A model generated the notes under the pieces. That model saw nothing but the letters and a program-made list of their open reading frames with translations. It was not told the origin of the DNA and did not search any database. Both the position numbers and the translations under genes were made by a program. Shown one piece after another: positions 32,864 through 42,438 of a DNA stretch of 64,000 nucleotides (position 1 is its first letter; each line of letters begins with the position of its first letter). This stretch comes from Auriscalpium vulgare (taxonomy: Eukaryota > Basidiomycota > Agaricomycetes > Russulales > Auriscalpiaceae): assembly GCA_019915015.1 (NCBI GenBank), contig JAHBBC010000017.1, forward strand, positions 434,001-498,000, given 5' to 3'.

Positions 32864-35800
32864 TTGGACGACCAGGCGGAGGTGGCGCTCGTCCTCGAGT
32901 TCACGGGCGACGCCGCCGATCCTATTTCCGTGGAAGCCGTGGTCCCCTTCGACTCCTCTAGTTCGCCGGAAGAGTTACGAGCAACCTATTTATCATTTTG
33001 CGATCTCCCAGAATCTACCCCTCCAATATTTGATCGGCCGACCGACGCGACTTTAGACGTTCCATCGGCGCCCGTTTTCTTTCTCGCCCCAGCCGGGGTG
33101 CCATCGTTCGCAGGCGAACAGGAATTTCGCAACTGTAAGTCGCTGCCAAGCAGCGCGCGGGCACGCGCAGTTTTCGCAGCGACCAAGAAAAAGTATAAGC
33201 CAGCCCACCTAAAAGTGAAGCCAGTACTAGCCGACTTGCCTGGGCAGTTCAGAATCATACGCGACATACGAGGCGACCCGCTAGCGACACTACCCAAGTT
33301 ACCGACGAAGCCCCCCGACTTCCGGCCGACGGGGCGTTACACCGAGGAGCGCCGCGACCAATTCGACGTAGTTCACGAGGGGGACTTCTTGTGGAAGGAG
33401 GAACGCAAGCTGATGCACCATTTTATGTGCGAGCACAACGGTGCGTTCGCGTGGGACGACAGCGAGCGAGGCCACTTCCGCGAAGATTTCTTTCCGCCGG
33501 TCACGATACCCGTCGTACCGCACACGCCATGGGTACAACGCAACATACCGATCCCGCCGGGAATCTACGACCAAGTCATGGAACAAATCAGTCGGAAGTT
33601 GGCCGCGAACGTCTACGAACCATCCAATTCGTCGTATAGGTCGCGGTGGTTCTGCGTGGTCAAAAAGGATGGAACGAGCCTGCGCATAGTGCACAGCCTG
33701 GAGCCGTTAAACGCCGTCACGATAGCTCATTCCGGTGTGCCCCCGTTTACCGACCAACTGGCCGAGCAATTCGCGGGTCGGGCTTGCGGCGCAATGCTGG
33801 ATCTGTACGTCGGATACGACGAGCGAGCGTTGGACCCAGCGTCGCGCGACCTCACTACGTTCCAGACCCCTTACGGCGCGCTGCGGTTGGTAACACTACC
33901 GATGGGCTGGACGAATTCAGTGCCTATCTTCCACGACGACGTCACACATATCCTGAGGCCGGAAATTCCCCACGTCACGATACCGTTTATTGATGACGTA
34001 CCGGTCAAGGGCCCCGCGAGCGAATACAAGGACGACCAGGGGAAGTACGAGACAATCGCTGACAACGAGGGCATCCGCCGATTTGTCTGGGAACACTTTC
34101 AGAATCTCAACCGCGTCGTACAGCGCATGGGTTATTCGGGCGGGACGTTTTCGGGTTGGAAGACTATTTTGTGCGCGCCCGAAATTGTCGTGGTCGGACA
34201 CCGCTGCACGAGGGACGGGCGGATCCCCGACGAACAACGGGTGGCTAAGATTGTGAATTGGGGGCCATGTCAAGACCTGTCCGATGTGCGGGCGTTCCTC
34301 GGGACGGTCGGGGTGCTGAGGATCTTCATCCACCATTTCGCACATCGCGCGCATGCGCTCACGCACCTTACGAGGAAAGATGTGCCATTCGAATTCGGAG
34401 CGGAACAATTAGCAGCTATGGAAGATCTCAAAAGCGCGTTACTGGAGTCGCCAGCCCTGAAACCGATCGACTATCAGTCGGGCGAACCGGTTATCCTCGC
34501 GGTCGATACGTCTCCTATTGCGGTCGGGTTCTTGCTGTGCCAGGCTGACGCCGACGATCCGAAGAGTCGCAAGAAGCGTCGGTACGCACGGTTTGGGTCC
34601 ATCGCGTTGAACGATCGCGAGGCGCGTTTTTCGCAACCAAAGTTAGAATTATACGGCCTGTTTCGGGCGCTCCGCGCGCTGAAGATATATCTCATCGGAG
34701 TGCGGAACATGGTCGTGGAAGTCGACGCACGCTACATTAAGGGCATGCTCGACAACCCCGATATTGAACCCTCAGCCAGCATGAATCGGTGGATTATTGC
34801 CATTTTAATGTTCCATTTCGTCCTAGTTCACGTGCCCGGCCTGTTTCATGGGCCTGACGGGATGTCGCGACGAAGGCGCCAACCGGGCGACGTGGCAGAG
34901 AATGAGCACGACGGGTTCGAGGATTGGGTCGACGCAATGTATGGCTTCATTCACCTCGTGAACGCATACGTACCGCGCAGTACAAGGCCACGGTTGGGGG
35001 ATCCGCGCGACCAACCAAGGGCCGCGATCGCAACGTTCGTCACCCAGGCAGCTCCGACAGAGTTGTCGTACGACGCCGTTGACCGCGACATCAAGGCGCA
35101 GCAGGCCGACGAGCGACTCGTTCGAGTGCGGGAATGGCACAACACGCTCCAACGACCGGAGGGCCTCGCCGACCAAGAGTATGCGACGTTCCTAAGGTAC
35201 TGCACTGAGTTCTTCCTCGATGGCACGAGTCTCTTTCGCAAGGAGCCGCAGGGGCGCCACCAGCTCGTTTTAGCACCGGAACGCCGCATAGGGGCTTTAA
35301 AAGCGTGCCACGACGACGTCGGCCATCGCGGCGCGTACCCGACCAAGATGTTTCTCCTCGAACGCTTCTGGTGGCCCTACATGGACCGCGACGTCGCGTG
35401 GTTTGTCCGATCGTGCCACATTTGTCAAGTGCGACAGGTGAAGCACGTGCTCATTCCCCCAACGGTCGCGACCCCGGCGCCGCTGTTCGCCAAGATGTAC
35501 GCTGATACCATGCACATGCCGGCTTCGCGAGGTTTCAAATACATCGTACAAGGCAGGTGCTCGGTCTCGCATTTCCCAGAGTGGCGCATGCTGCGTCAGG
35601 AAAATGCCAAGTCGCTCGCGCGATGGATATTCGAGGACGTACTCTGTCGCTGGGGAGCGCTCCGGGAAATCGTAACGGATAACGGGACGCCGTACCTAGC
35701 AGCGATGAAGCACCTCGAGGAAGATTACGGCGTGCAGCACATCCGCATCTCAGGCTATAACTCGCGATCCAACGGAATCGTAGAGCGATCGCATTTCGAC

Positions 35801-36523
35801 GTCCGACAGGCCCTGTACAAGGCCGCCGACGGTGACGCGAGCAAGTGGGCCACGGTCGCACACTCGGTATTCTGGGCGGACAGGATCACAACGCGCAGGC
35901 GTATGGGCTGCTCCCCCTACTTCGCGGCGACTGGCACGCAGGCATTGATGCCCCTCGATATCGTAGAGGCGACGTATCTCCTACCACCGCCCGACTCAAT
36001 ACTGTCGACGACGGATTTAATCGCGCGACGGGCTGTCGCACTTCAGAAGCGCCGCACCCAGCTCCGTACGCTCCACTCGAAAGTGTTTGACAAGCGGCGG
36101 CATGATGCGCTGATTTTCGAGCGCGACCACGAAGCGTCGATCAAGAACTACGGCTTCCAACGAGGCGACCTTGTCCTGGTACGTTTCACGCAGTTCGAGA
36201 AATCACTCGACCGCAAGATGCTGCCTCGCTACGACGGTCCGTTCATCGTAATTGGGCGGCGACGCGGTGGACCGTACGTCCTGTGTGATATGCACGGGGC
36301 GGTCTTCGACAGGCCCACTGCGGAGTTTCGCGTCATTCCGTACTTCGCGCGACCACACATCACGCTTCCTCCGCTACCGGAGTTCATCGACATACCCGCC
36401 CGACGACTAAACGAGCTTCTCGGACAGCTTGACCCCGACGTCCAAGCACAGGAATCACGCAGCATAGACAGCGACGCGTCGGACACCGCGAGCAACAGCG
36501 CGGAAGACGGCAGCGTCGCATGA
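32864..36523 (+). CDS. pol: element B Pol: reverse transcriptase, RNase H, integrase
   Basis: This 1219-aa ORF copies the element RNA into DNA and integrates it. The frame is open from 32735 and overlaps gag by about 120 nt in the -1 frame; no ATG begins it, so expression by frameshifting or a fusion is likely. RT: YRSRWFCVVKKDGTSLRIVH, MLDLYVGYDE, FQTPYGALRLVTLPMGW and PFIDDVPVKG, giving FIDD (about residue 375) in place of YxDD. RNase H: ILAVDTSPIAVGFLL, FSQPKLELYGLFRAL, VVEVDARYIKGML. Integrase: zinc site HDDVGH (about 815) with CHIC, and the catalytic triad in YADTMHMP, IVTDNGTPY and NGIVERSHFD. A GPY/F tail (YDGPFIVIGRRRGGPY) and an acidic end follow. Intact. Confidence 0.93.
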   Translation: MDDQAEVALVLEFTGDAADPISVEAVVPFDSSSSPEELRATYLSFCDLPESTPPIFDRPTDATLDVPSAPVFFLAPAGVPSFAGEQEFRNCKSLPSSARARAVFAATKKKYKPAHLKVKPVLADLPGQFRIIRDIRGDPLATLPKLPTKPPDFRPTGRYTEERRDQFDVVHEGDFLWKEERKLMHHFMCEHNGAFAWDDSERGHFREDFFPPVTIPVVPHTPWVQRNIPIPPGIYDQVMEQISRKLAANVYEPSNSSYRSRWFCVVKKDGTSLRIVHSLEPLNAVTIAHSGVPPFTDQLAEQFAGRACGAMLDLYVGYDERALDPASRDLTTFQTPYGALRLVTLPMGWTNSVPIFHDDVTHILRPEIPHVTIPFIDDVPVKGPASEYKDDQGKYETIADNEGIRRFVWEHFQNLNRVVQRMGYSGGTFSGWKTILCAPEIVVVGHRCTRDGRIPDEQRVAKIVNWGPCQDLSDVRAFLGTVGVLRIFIHHFAHRAHALTHLTRKDVPFEFGAEQLAAMEDLKSALLESPALKPIDYQSGEPVILAVDTSPIAVGFLLCQADADDPKSRKKRRYARFGSIALNDREARFSQPKLELYGLFRALRALKIYLIGVRNMVVEVDARYIKGMLDNPDIEPSASMNRWIIAILMFHFVLVHVPGLFHGPDGMSRRRRQPGDVAENEHDGFEDWVDAMYGFIHLVNAYVPRSTRPRLGDPRDQPRAAIATFVTQAAPTELSYDAVDRDIKAQQADERLVRVREWHNTLQRPEGLADQEYATFLRYCTEFFLDGTSLFRKEPQGRHQLVLAPERRIGALKACHDDVGHRGAYPTKMFLLERFWWPYMDRDVAWFVRSCHICQVRQVKHVLIPPTVATPAPLFAKMYADTMHMPASRGFKYIVQGRCSVSHFPEWRMLRQENAKSLARWIFEDVLCRWGALREIVTDNGTPYLAAMKHLEEDYGVQHIRISGYNSRSNGIVERSHFDVRQALYKAADGDASKWATVAHSVFWADRITTRRRMGCSPYFAATGTQALMPLDIVEATYLLPPPDSILSTTDLIARRAVALQKRRTQLRTLHSKVFDKRRHDALIFERDHEASIKNYGFQRGDLVLVRFTQFEKSLDRKMLPRYDGPFIVIGRRRGGPYVLCDMHGAVFDRPTAEFRVIPYFARPHITLPPLPEFIDIPARRLNELLGQLDPDVQAQESRSIDSDASDTASNSAEDGSVA

Positions 36524-36536
36524 CAGGCCCAATAAG

Positions 36537-36566
36537 ACTGCTGGGGTCAGCAGTTTCCGTCGGGGG
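36537..36566 (+). promoter_or_regulatory. stem-loop plus polypurine module just after pol of element B
   Basis: Perfect 7-bp stem ACTGCTG / CAGCAGT with loop GGGT (36537-36554), then TTCCGTCGGGGGGAGGATG. It lies 14 bp after the pol stop, more than 5.8 kb before the 3' LTR. It has the same position and layout as the module behind pol in element C. Confidence 0.7.
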
Positions 36567-36861
36567 GAGGATGCGACGGTGCTACTAATTACGTTAAGGA
36601 GATACATCGCGGACATTGCACGGGGCCGGCGAAAAGGCACGATAGTCTTATTCCATTCCTCTTCTCCCTTTGCGATGGGGGAACATTTTATTTTATTTTT
36701 CGGTCCCAAGGCGCGACGAGACACAGACTAAAAAGAAGCAGGAAACACGAAGAGACAGGCAGCAAGGCGTAAGGTGAGCAAAGAAGAGGTAGAGAAGAAC
36801 ACGGGGACTATAGTACAGTACGAGCGACGAGAAAACAAGAAAAGGCCAAGGAGTGGCCACC

Positions 36862-38956
36862 CTACTCAGCAACGTCCATATAAACGGTCTCGACGGCGTC
36901 GCCGACGTCGGAACCGTCCTCCTCGCTGCTCTCCTCGACTCCGACCACGCCTTCCTCGCTCTCCTCTTCGTCGTCGTCCGTCTCGTCGTCGACACCCGCT
37001 GGATCGGCAGGCGCGGCAAGGGGGATACCGCCGGCCGAGGGAAGGTCCTCCGCGCTCTCCGCGCCATCCGACACGGCGGGCGTACGAGCAGCGCGCCGGC
37101 GACCATACGTGCGCAGCACGGGATGCACGGGAGCCGGGGACGCGCGCGACTCTACGGAGGGGGCGCGAGCAGGCGCCAGCTCATCCTCCTCCTCATCGCT
37201 AACGATCGGGGCGGCGGGAGTAGAGGCGGCGACGGAGCTGGGCGGAATGGTGGCGAGGGTGGGCGAGTCAGAGCGCCGGTGACCACTGGGCCCAGCGACC
37301 GGCGAACTACGGAGGGAGGGAGAGCGGGAGGCCTCGGAAGCCACAGCGTCGGCGGACACGCGCGAGCCGAACTGGTGCTCGAGCTGGGCAAGGCGCACGA
37401 GGAGCCGGTCGTGACGGTAGGGCCACAGGTTGAGCGTCGTCGCGCTAGCAGCCAGCTCCGCCCGGACGAGCGCGATGGAGTCGGCATGGTCGGAGAAGTT
37501 GTCGGCAGGAGGGAGGTCCTCGAAACGCCGCGCGTCCTCGTCCACCGACGCCAGCACGGACGCGAGGAGGTCGCGAGCCCGACGTGGGGAATCTGAAGGG
37601 AGGGAAGAACAGGTGAGTGTTAGGAGAAGGGTAAGAGGGGCGCAGCAACGTACCTGCAGAGTCGGCGGCCGCCAGTAAGTCCGCAAGGAACTTGGCGAAG
37701 AAGGGCGCCGCCACAGGCGCCGCAGCGCCGCGACGGGAGGCAGAACGCGGCCGGGGGGCACGAGAAGGAGCGCGGGAGCGGACCGACCGACCACGGGAAC
37801 GGTGGGGGGAAGGGGCGCGAGGGCGCGAACCGTCCACGAGTACAGCGCCGCCGCAGCCCTTGCGCTGGGCGCGACAGCGGATGCACTTGGTGGGGCGGTG
37901 AGGCTTGAACTCACAACGCACCGGCCCGCGCACGAAACCAGCCTGGCAGCGGCCGCAGCGGGTAGAAGTCTGGAAGGGTGGACGGTCAGCAACAGCAGGG
38001 GAGATGGGGAGGGGGTAGCTCACCTTGATGCGCTCACCAGCGTACCGCTCGGTGTGCGTCGGGCGGCGATCCGACCGGTGGAACAAGGGGTCGCCGTCAC
38101 TGTCTACCGCCTCCGACAGCGAGTCGTCGAGACCACTACCCGGCGACGTCGACGAACGGCTGCGACGGCGGCGAGGGGCGGGCCGACCCTTTTTGGCGGT
38201 GCGACCGCGCCGGGGTTGAGGCGACTCGGTCGCGTGGGGAGACGAGAGGGGTGTGGGGGAGTGCGAGGCGCGGCGCTTCCCGGCGGCTTGGGACGGAGGC
38301 TGGACGGTCGCAGTGGCGGTACGCGCGGCGAGGCGCTCCCCGCGGGCAGAAGGCGGCGGCGGGACCGGCCCCGGGAGCGGCAACACCACCTCCGCGCGGT
38401 TCGCGAGCACGCGACGAGCCTGCGTAAAGAGCGGGCAGAAAGAAAGGGGCGAGGTTAGCGGGTGACGACAAGGACCGCCGATACACGCACCTTGGGGCGG
38501 AGCCGGGTAACGGAAGGGTCGGCCACGGCGACGGTGCCCTCACGCGTCCCAGCGCCGACGAGGGGCGACGGCGTGGCAACGGTCGGAGCGGACCGCGGCA
38601 CGGTCGCCTGGGGCGCTTCAGGGGCCTCCGCAGCCTCGTCGTCTTCGTTCGCCTCGTCGAGGAACAGGGGCGGGGGTCGCACGGCTTCTTCAAGCGCGTC
38701 GTACCGCGCGCGCGCCTCGGGGGAGAACGTCACCCCACGACCACGGGCGTCGTAGTAGGCACGCTAGGAAATCGCAAGTCAGAGAGGAAGGCGAGATCAG
38801 GAAGAGCAGACGTACCAGGAGCTGGCGCGCTTGCGGGCGCAGCAGCGCGAGTTGGGCCTCGGAGGTGGCGTCACGCGCCATGGGCCCGAGTAAGCCCAGC
38901 TGGAGATCCAGCATGGCGCGGGTAGCGGTGGCGTCGGCGACGGTGGCAGCGTCCAT
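36862..38956 (-). CDS. element B antisense cargo gene 1: six-cysteine zinc-cluster protein (five exons)
   Basis: Exons 38956-38816, 38763-38491, 38419-38024, 37969-37654 and 37592-36862 join through GT-AG introns of 52-71 nt into 1857 nt (618 aa) with no stop. The gene is transcribed against gag-pol, so these introns cannot be removed from the element RNA. Residues about 170-260 are basic (KRRASHSPTP, RRGRTAKKGRPAPRRRR). They precede a cluster CGRC-x10-C-x9-CIRC-x6-C around residues 310-340 (TKCIRCRAQRKGC), which looks like a DNA- or RNA-binding zinc fold but does not match the Zn2Cys6 spacing. Then come SR-like repeats (SRGRSVRSRAPSRAPRPRSA), a helical segment and a strongly acidic C-terminus ending YMDVAE. 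Function unknown; a nucleic-acid-binding regulator is a guess. Confidence 0.75.
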
Positions 38957-39445
38957 GGGGTGAGGAATCGGGGGAGCGGGAAGGCGAGCGAGCGAGGTGA
39001 GGGGAAGAGGGAAGAACGGCGACGGCGACTTCGCCGCAGGCGCACGAACAATGGTGCGTGCGTGGGAGCGACCGGCCGCGTGGCCCGGCCAGAGCGCTGG
39101 TTTTGCCTCCGAGCGCCCACGATGCCGGGTCGATCCGCGATCTGATCAGCGATTGTTGATTTGATCCCGCGACGTACACCGGGCCGCGGCGGGACGACGC
39201 GCGCGGCCAAGCCGCGTGGCGACCACGTGCCCCCGTCGCGAGCGAAATCTCTCAAGTCATTGGCGCCCGTCCCTCCCTCGACGCGCGGCCCCTGCACACT
39301 GACGTCGCCTAACCAGGCAATGGGTCGCAGATCTAATAGTCCTATTGGGAGGCATTCAACGACGTACATGCAGATGCAAAATGACTACACTAACGCGGGC
39401 GCTTTCTTTCCCTCTACTCCTCGACGCCCCGACAACGCGACAAAG
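38957..39445. other. intergenic within element B cargo
   Basis: Separates cargo genes 1 and 2 (both minus strand). It should hold the promoter of gene 1. It is GC-rich with no recognised motif, and no stem-loop/polypurine module was found here. Confidence 0.4.
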
Positions 39446-40627
39446 CTATGGTATGGCAGGGTCGTCGCGTGGGATGCGCCCCTGCTGGCTGACACGACCC
39501 CGATTCGCGCCTCCACCTCGGCGACCGCGGTGAACGTTCTGCCACCCCATCGGGACAGCGCGAAACGTCACGATCTCATCCAGAAACATAGTCGGGTTGC
39601 TGTGGATGTCGGCCAACAATTGAGTGGGGAGGTTCGACGCGAGGATCGCGCTTTCTATCGCAGTCCGGGCATGGAGGCTGTCGATCGTGGTAGCCCACTG
39701 CAACGAGTCGCGAAGAAACGCCGCCGCGGCGGCCTCCAGCGACCCATCCGCCGAATCAAAAGCGTCAACGTAGGGACCCCAGCGACCGCGCGCACTCCGA
39801 TCGTCGGGTCGCGCGACTCGAGCGATGGTAGCATAGACCGATTCCACGGTCGCCACCGTCTCGGTAGTGTGGGTGATAAGAGTGTCGGAGAGGGGATGCG
39901 CGAGGGTGCGCAGGAGGTCGGGAAGGGATACGCCAGTGGTCGAGTAGGCCAGGCGATGGACCTCGGACAAGAGGGCCTCCTCCCCGCCATTCAGGCGCTG
40001 GAGCGCGGACGCGCAAGCCTCCATCGTGGAAATAAACTCCGCGTGCACGGTCGCGTCAATGCCCGCGCCGCGACCAGTAGGATGAGCGGCCAGGCAGAGC
40101 TCGCCGAGGCTGCGGCGGTACTGGGGGACGGACGTGCGACCCGATTCGAACGCTGCCCACAGAGCACCCTCGCAAAGGCGGGCGAGCTGCCGAGCATGAT
40201 CGCGATTGTTGGGAAAGGTGAAGCCAGCAATTGGGCGAACTGCGAACGTCGGATCGAGTGGAGCGGACGTCGGGGGCGCGATGTCGCTGATGAGAATACC
40301 ACCCCACTCGGCGAAGGCAATACGCGACTCGGGGGACACGGTGAACAACGTCTCGAAGATCGGGCCCGCAATCGCCTGCACCAGGCGGAGGACGGACGGC
40401 TTCGCGGTATTGAAAACTTCGCCCTGGAACAACCCGACACCAGGATGAGCGGCGGTCGCGATAACAATGCGAGGACGTACGTAGAGGGCGGCTACCTTGC
40501 GACCCCACTCTTCACGATCCGCGACCAGGGTCTCTACGGGGGCGGTCTCCAAGTCAATGGCAGGGGGCGCGAGGAGTAAGCCGACAAGGGCGAGTGCGTG
40601 CGATTCAAGGGCAAAGGTCGACGACAT
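39446..40627 (-). CDS. element B antisense cargo gene 2 (393 aa, unknown family)
   Basis: A single exon on the strand opposite gag-pol, starting MSSTFALESHALALVGLLL. Its N-terminus carries the pattern shared with cargo gene 3 and the element C pseudogene: a hydrophobic helix, AP, a few residues, DL, and then EEWGRKVAALY. The rest is mostly alpha-helical, with segments GGEEALLSEVHRLAYSTTG and RGRWGPYVDAFDSADGSL and a Gly/Arg-rich tail (GRRGGGANRGR) near the end. No catalytic motif, signal peptide or zinc site. The start lies about 95 bp from a stem-loop/polypurine module at 40723-40753. The frame is intact. I do not recognise the family. Confidence 0.65.
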   Translation of the reverse strand: MSSTFALESHALALVGLLLAPPAIDLETAPVETLVADREEWGRKVAALYVRPRIVIATAAHPGVGLFQGEVFNTAKPSVLRLVQAIAGPIFETLFTVSPESRIAFAEWGGILISDIAPPTSAPLDPTFAVRPIAGFTFPNNRDHARQLARLCEGALWAAFESGRTSVPQYRRSLGELCLAAHPTGRGAGIDATVHAEFISTMEACASALQRLNGGEEALLSEVHRLAYSTTGVSLPDLLRTLAHPLSDTLITHTTETVATVESVYATIARVARPDDRSARGRWGPYVDAFDSADGSLEAAAAAFLRDSLQWATTIDSLHARTAIESAILASNLPTQLLADIHSNPTMFLDEIVTFRAVPMGWQNVHRGRRGGGANRGRVSQQGRIPRDDPAIP

Positions 40628-40722
40628 GTCAGACAATGGGTCGCAGGCACCAACAGCCCGCGTTTTGTACGCCGTCGGGCACTTGTCGCGACCCGATGCA
40701 CCGCGGTTTGACCGGGGAATGC

Positions 40723-40753
40723 GCGTCTGGGGACAGGCGCAGATTTCAGTTGG
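40723..40753 (+). promoter_or_regulatory. stem-loop plus polypurine module between cargo genes 2 and 3
   Basis: Stem GCGTCTG / CAGGCGC (one G-T pair), loop GGGA, then AGATTTCAGTTGGGGGGAGGATG. It is almost the same sequence as the module at the 3' LTR, and lies upstream of cargo gene 2 on its own strand. Confidence 0.7.
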
Positions 40754-41047
40754 GGGGAGGATGGCCAGTTGCGAGCGACGAGGAGAAAGATAGGGATTTC
40801 CTCGGCGACGGGTGACCAGCCCGCGCAGGGCACACAAGGAACAAGTGGCCAGAAGTGAGCGGGACAAGACAAAGTCGGAACCAACCACGCGCGACCGAAC
40901 CCGCGACCCATCAGAATACTGTCGGAGACCTCGCGACGCTACGAGTTGCCTACGCAGCGGAACACGACGATCATTGCTATGAGACATTGGGGCCACAGTC
41001 CTGTGCGATTCACGGTGGCCGAAGAGACCATTTACAGAAGGGGTACA

Positions 41048-42351
41048 CTACTCGCGACTGCTCGCGATGTCGCTATCACTATCGCTGCGATAATCCACTA
41101 TCGCCCCGACATCGCCGACCACCACACGTTCCATCACAGCGGCATTACCTCCGACACCCCCGATGTCCACGGGATCGCCCTGCATCCGCTCGTCGGAGTC
41201 GAAACCGCCGGCATCGTCGTCAACCGAGCCGACACCATCACCGTCGGGCAAGGCGGGGAGACCCGACAATACACGATGGCGCACGAAGGTTACCAAGAGG
41301 TTGTTCGTGTAAAGGTCGGGCTCGGTCGGGGCGGCTGGGAAATGGCGCAGAACGTATGCCGCAGTCACTGCGTACTCCAGGAAGAGTCGGGTTGCGTGCT
41401 CGAGGGAGAGGCAGGGGTCGCGAACGATGGCTAACAGGTAGGGAGCGTCGGCCCAGAGGGCTTGCAGATTGGCGACGTTCTCCGTAGCCCCGGCGAGCTC
41501 CTCGACGGTCTCGCGGTACACGGCCTCGAAACGAGCTAAAAGGCGCGCACCCAGTCCGCCGAGGTTGCGACCGTACTGCGTGGGGGGCGAAATGGGCCAA
41601 GCGGTCGACTCGCGGGCGACGTAGTCGGGAAGGAAAGCGGTCCCACCACGCGAGTGGCGAATGGAGAGCGCGGAACATTCCAAGGCCTCTCGGAGGACGT
41701 ACGCGACCCACGTCTGGTTGCCCAGGGGACGGTCATCGGGGATGGCGGCATGGAAAATGGCAAGCTCGCGCAAGTACGACGCAACCGAGCACCCGCGTTT
41801 GCGAAACACGACCCAAAAGTTCTCCTCAACCAGCGTCGCGGTCAGCCGGACCTTGGGGGCGTCAAGTAGGTCGACCCGATCAACAACGGAGGTCCACGGG
41901 TGCAGCTCGGTCGTAGGGAGCGGGGCGGGACGAAGAAAGCGCCCCGCCCACGAGCGGAAGCGATCCTCGACCTCGGGTACGAGGAGGATGGCGTTCTCGA
42001 GTATCGGCATGAGGATGCGCTCGGCGAGGGGGATGATCAGCCTGGGGTCGGAATCGGTGATGGATTCCTACAGCCGATGGGAGCGGACGGTTAGCGCGAC
42101 AACGGGGCGGGAAAAGAGGGGAATCGTACGATGACAGCCAACACCTCCTGTCCCCAACGCTCGCGCGACTCGATCGCTTCGGCGGCTGCTGCGAGTGGGA
42201 AGTCCGCGCTGGGGGCCCGACCCAGGTGGTACAGCAAGAGAGTACCGCGACGGTACGTGTGGGGAGACCAGGTCATGATGGTGTGTGGGGGGGGTTGTGT
42301 CGGGAGTTTGGTTGGGTCGGACGGGCGGTGCGACGCTACCTGACGACTCAT
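41048..42351 (-). CDS. element B antisense cargo gene 3 (413 aa, two exons, unknown family)
   Basis: Exons 42351-42130 and 42067-41048 join over a 62-nt GT-AG intron (42068-42129) in frame. The N-terminal region reads LLLYHLGRAPSADFPLAAAA, SRERWGQEVLAVI. After the intron it reads IIPLAERILMPILENAILLVP, then LTATLVEENFWVVFRKRGCSV and SYLRELAIFHAAIPDDRPLG. These blocks and the intron position are shared with the antisense pseudogene of element C, so the gene was present before the two elements diverged. The C-terminus is acidic (SVDDDAGGFDSDE). No known domain was recognised. The start is about 50 bp from the module at the 3' LTR. Confidence 0.7.
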
Positions 42352-42400
42352 CGAGACGGCGCGAGGGAGCCTTTATCAGGAGGAGCCATCCGGGGATTTG

Positions 42401-42438
42401 CCGACTGAGGACAGTCGGTAGCTCAGTTGGGGGGAGGA
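42401..42438 (+). promoter_or_regulatory. stem-loop plus polypurine tract before the 3' LTR of element B
   Basis: Perfect stem CCGACTG / CAGTCGG with loop AGGA (42401-42418), then TAGCTCAGTTGGGGGGAGGA abutting the LTR. The purine run is the expected plus-strand primer. Confidence 0.8.
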
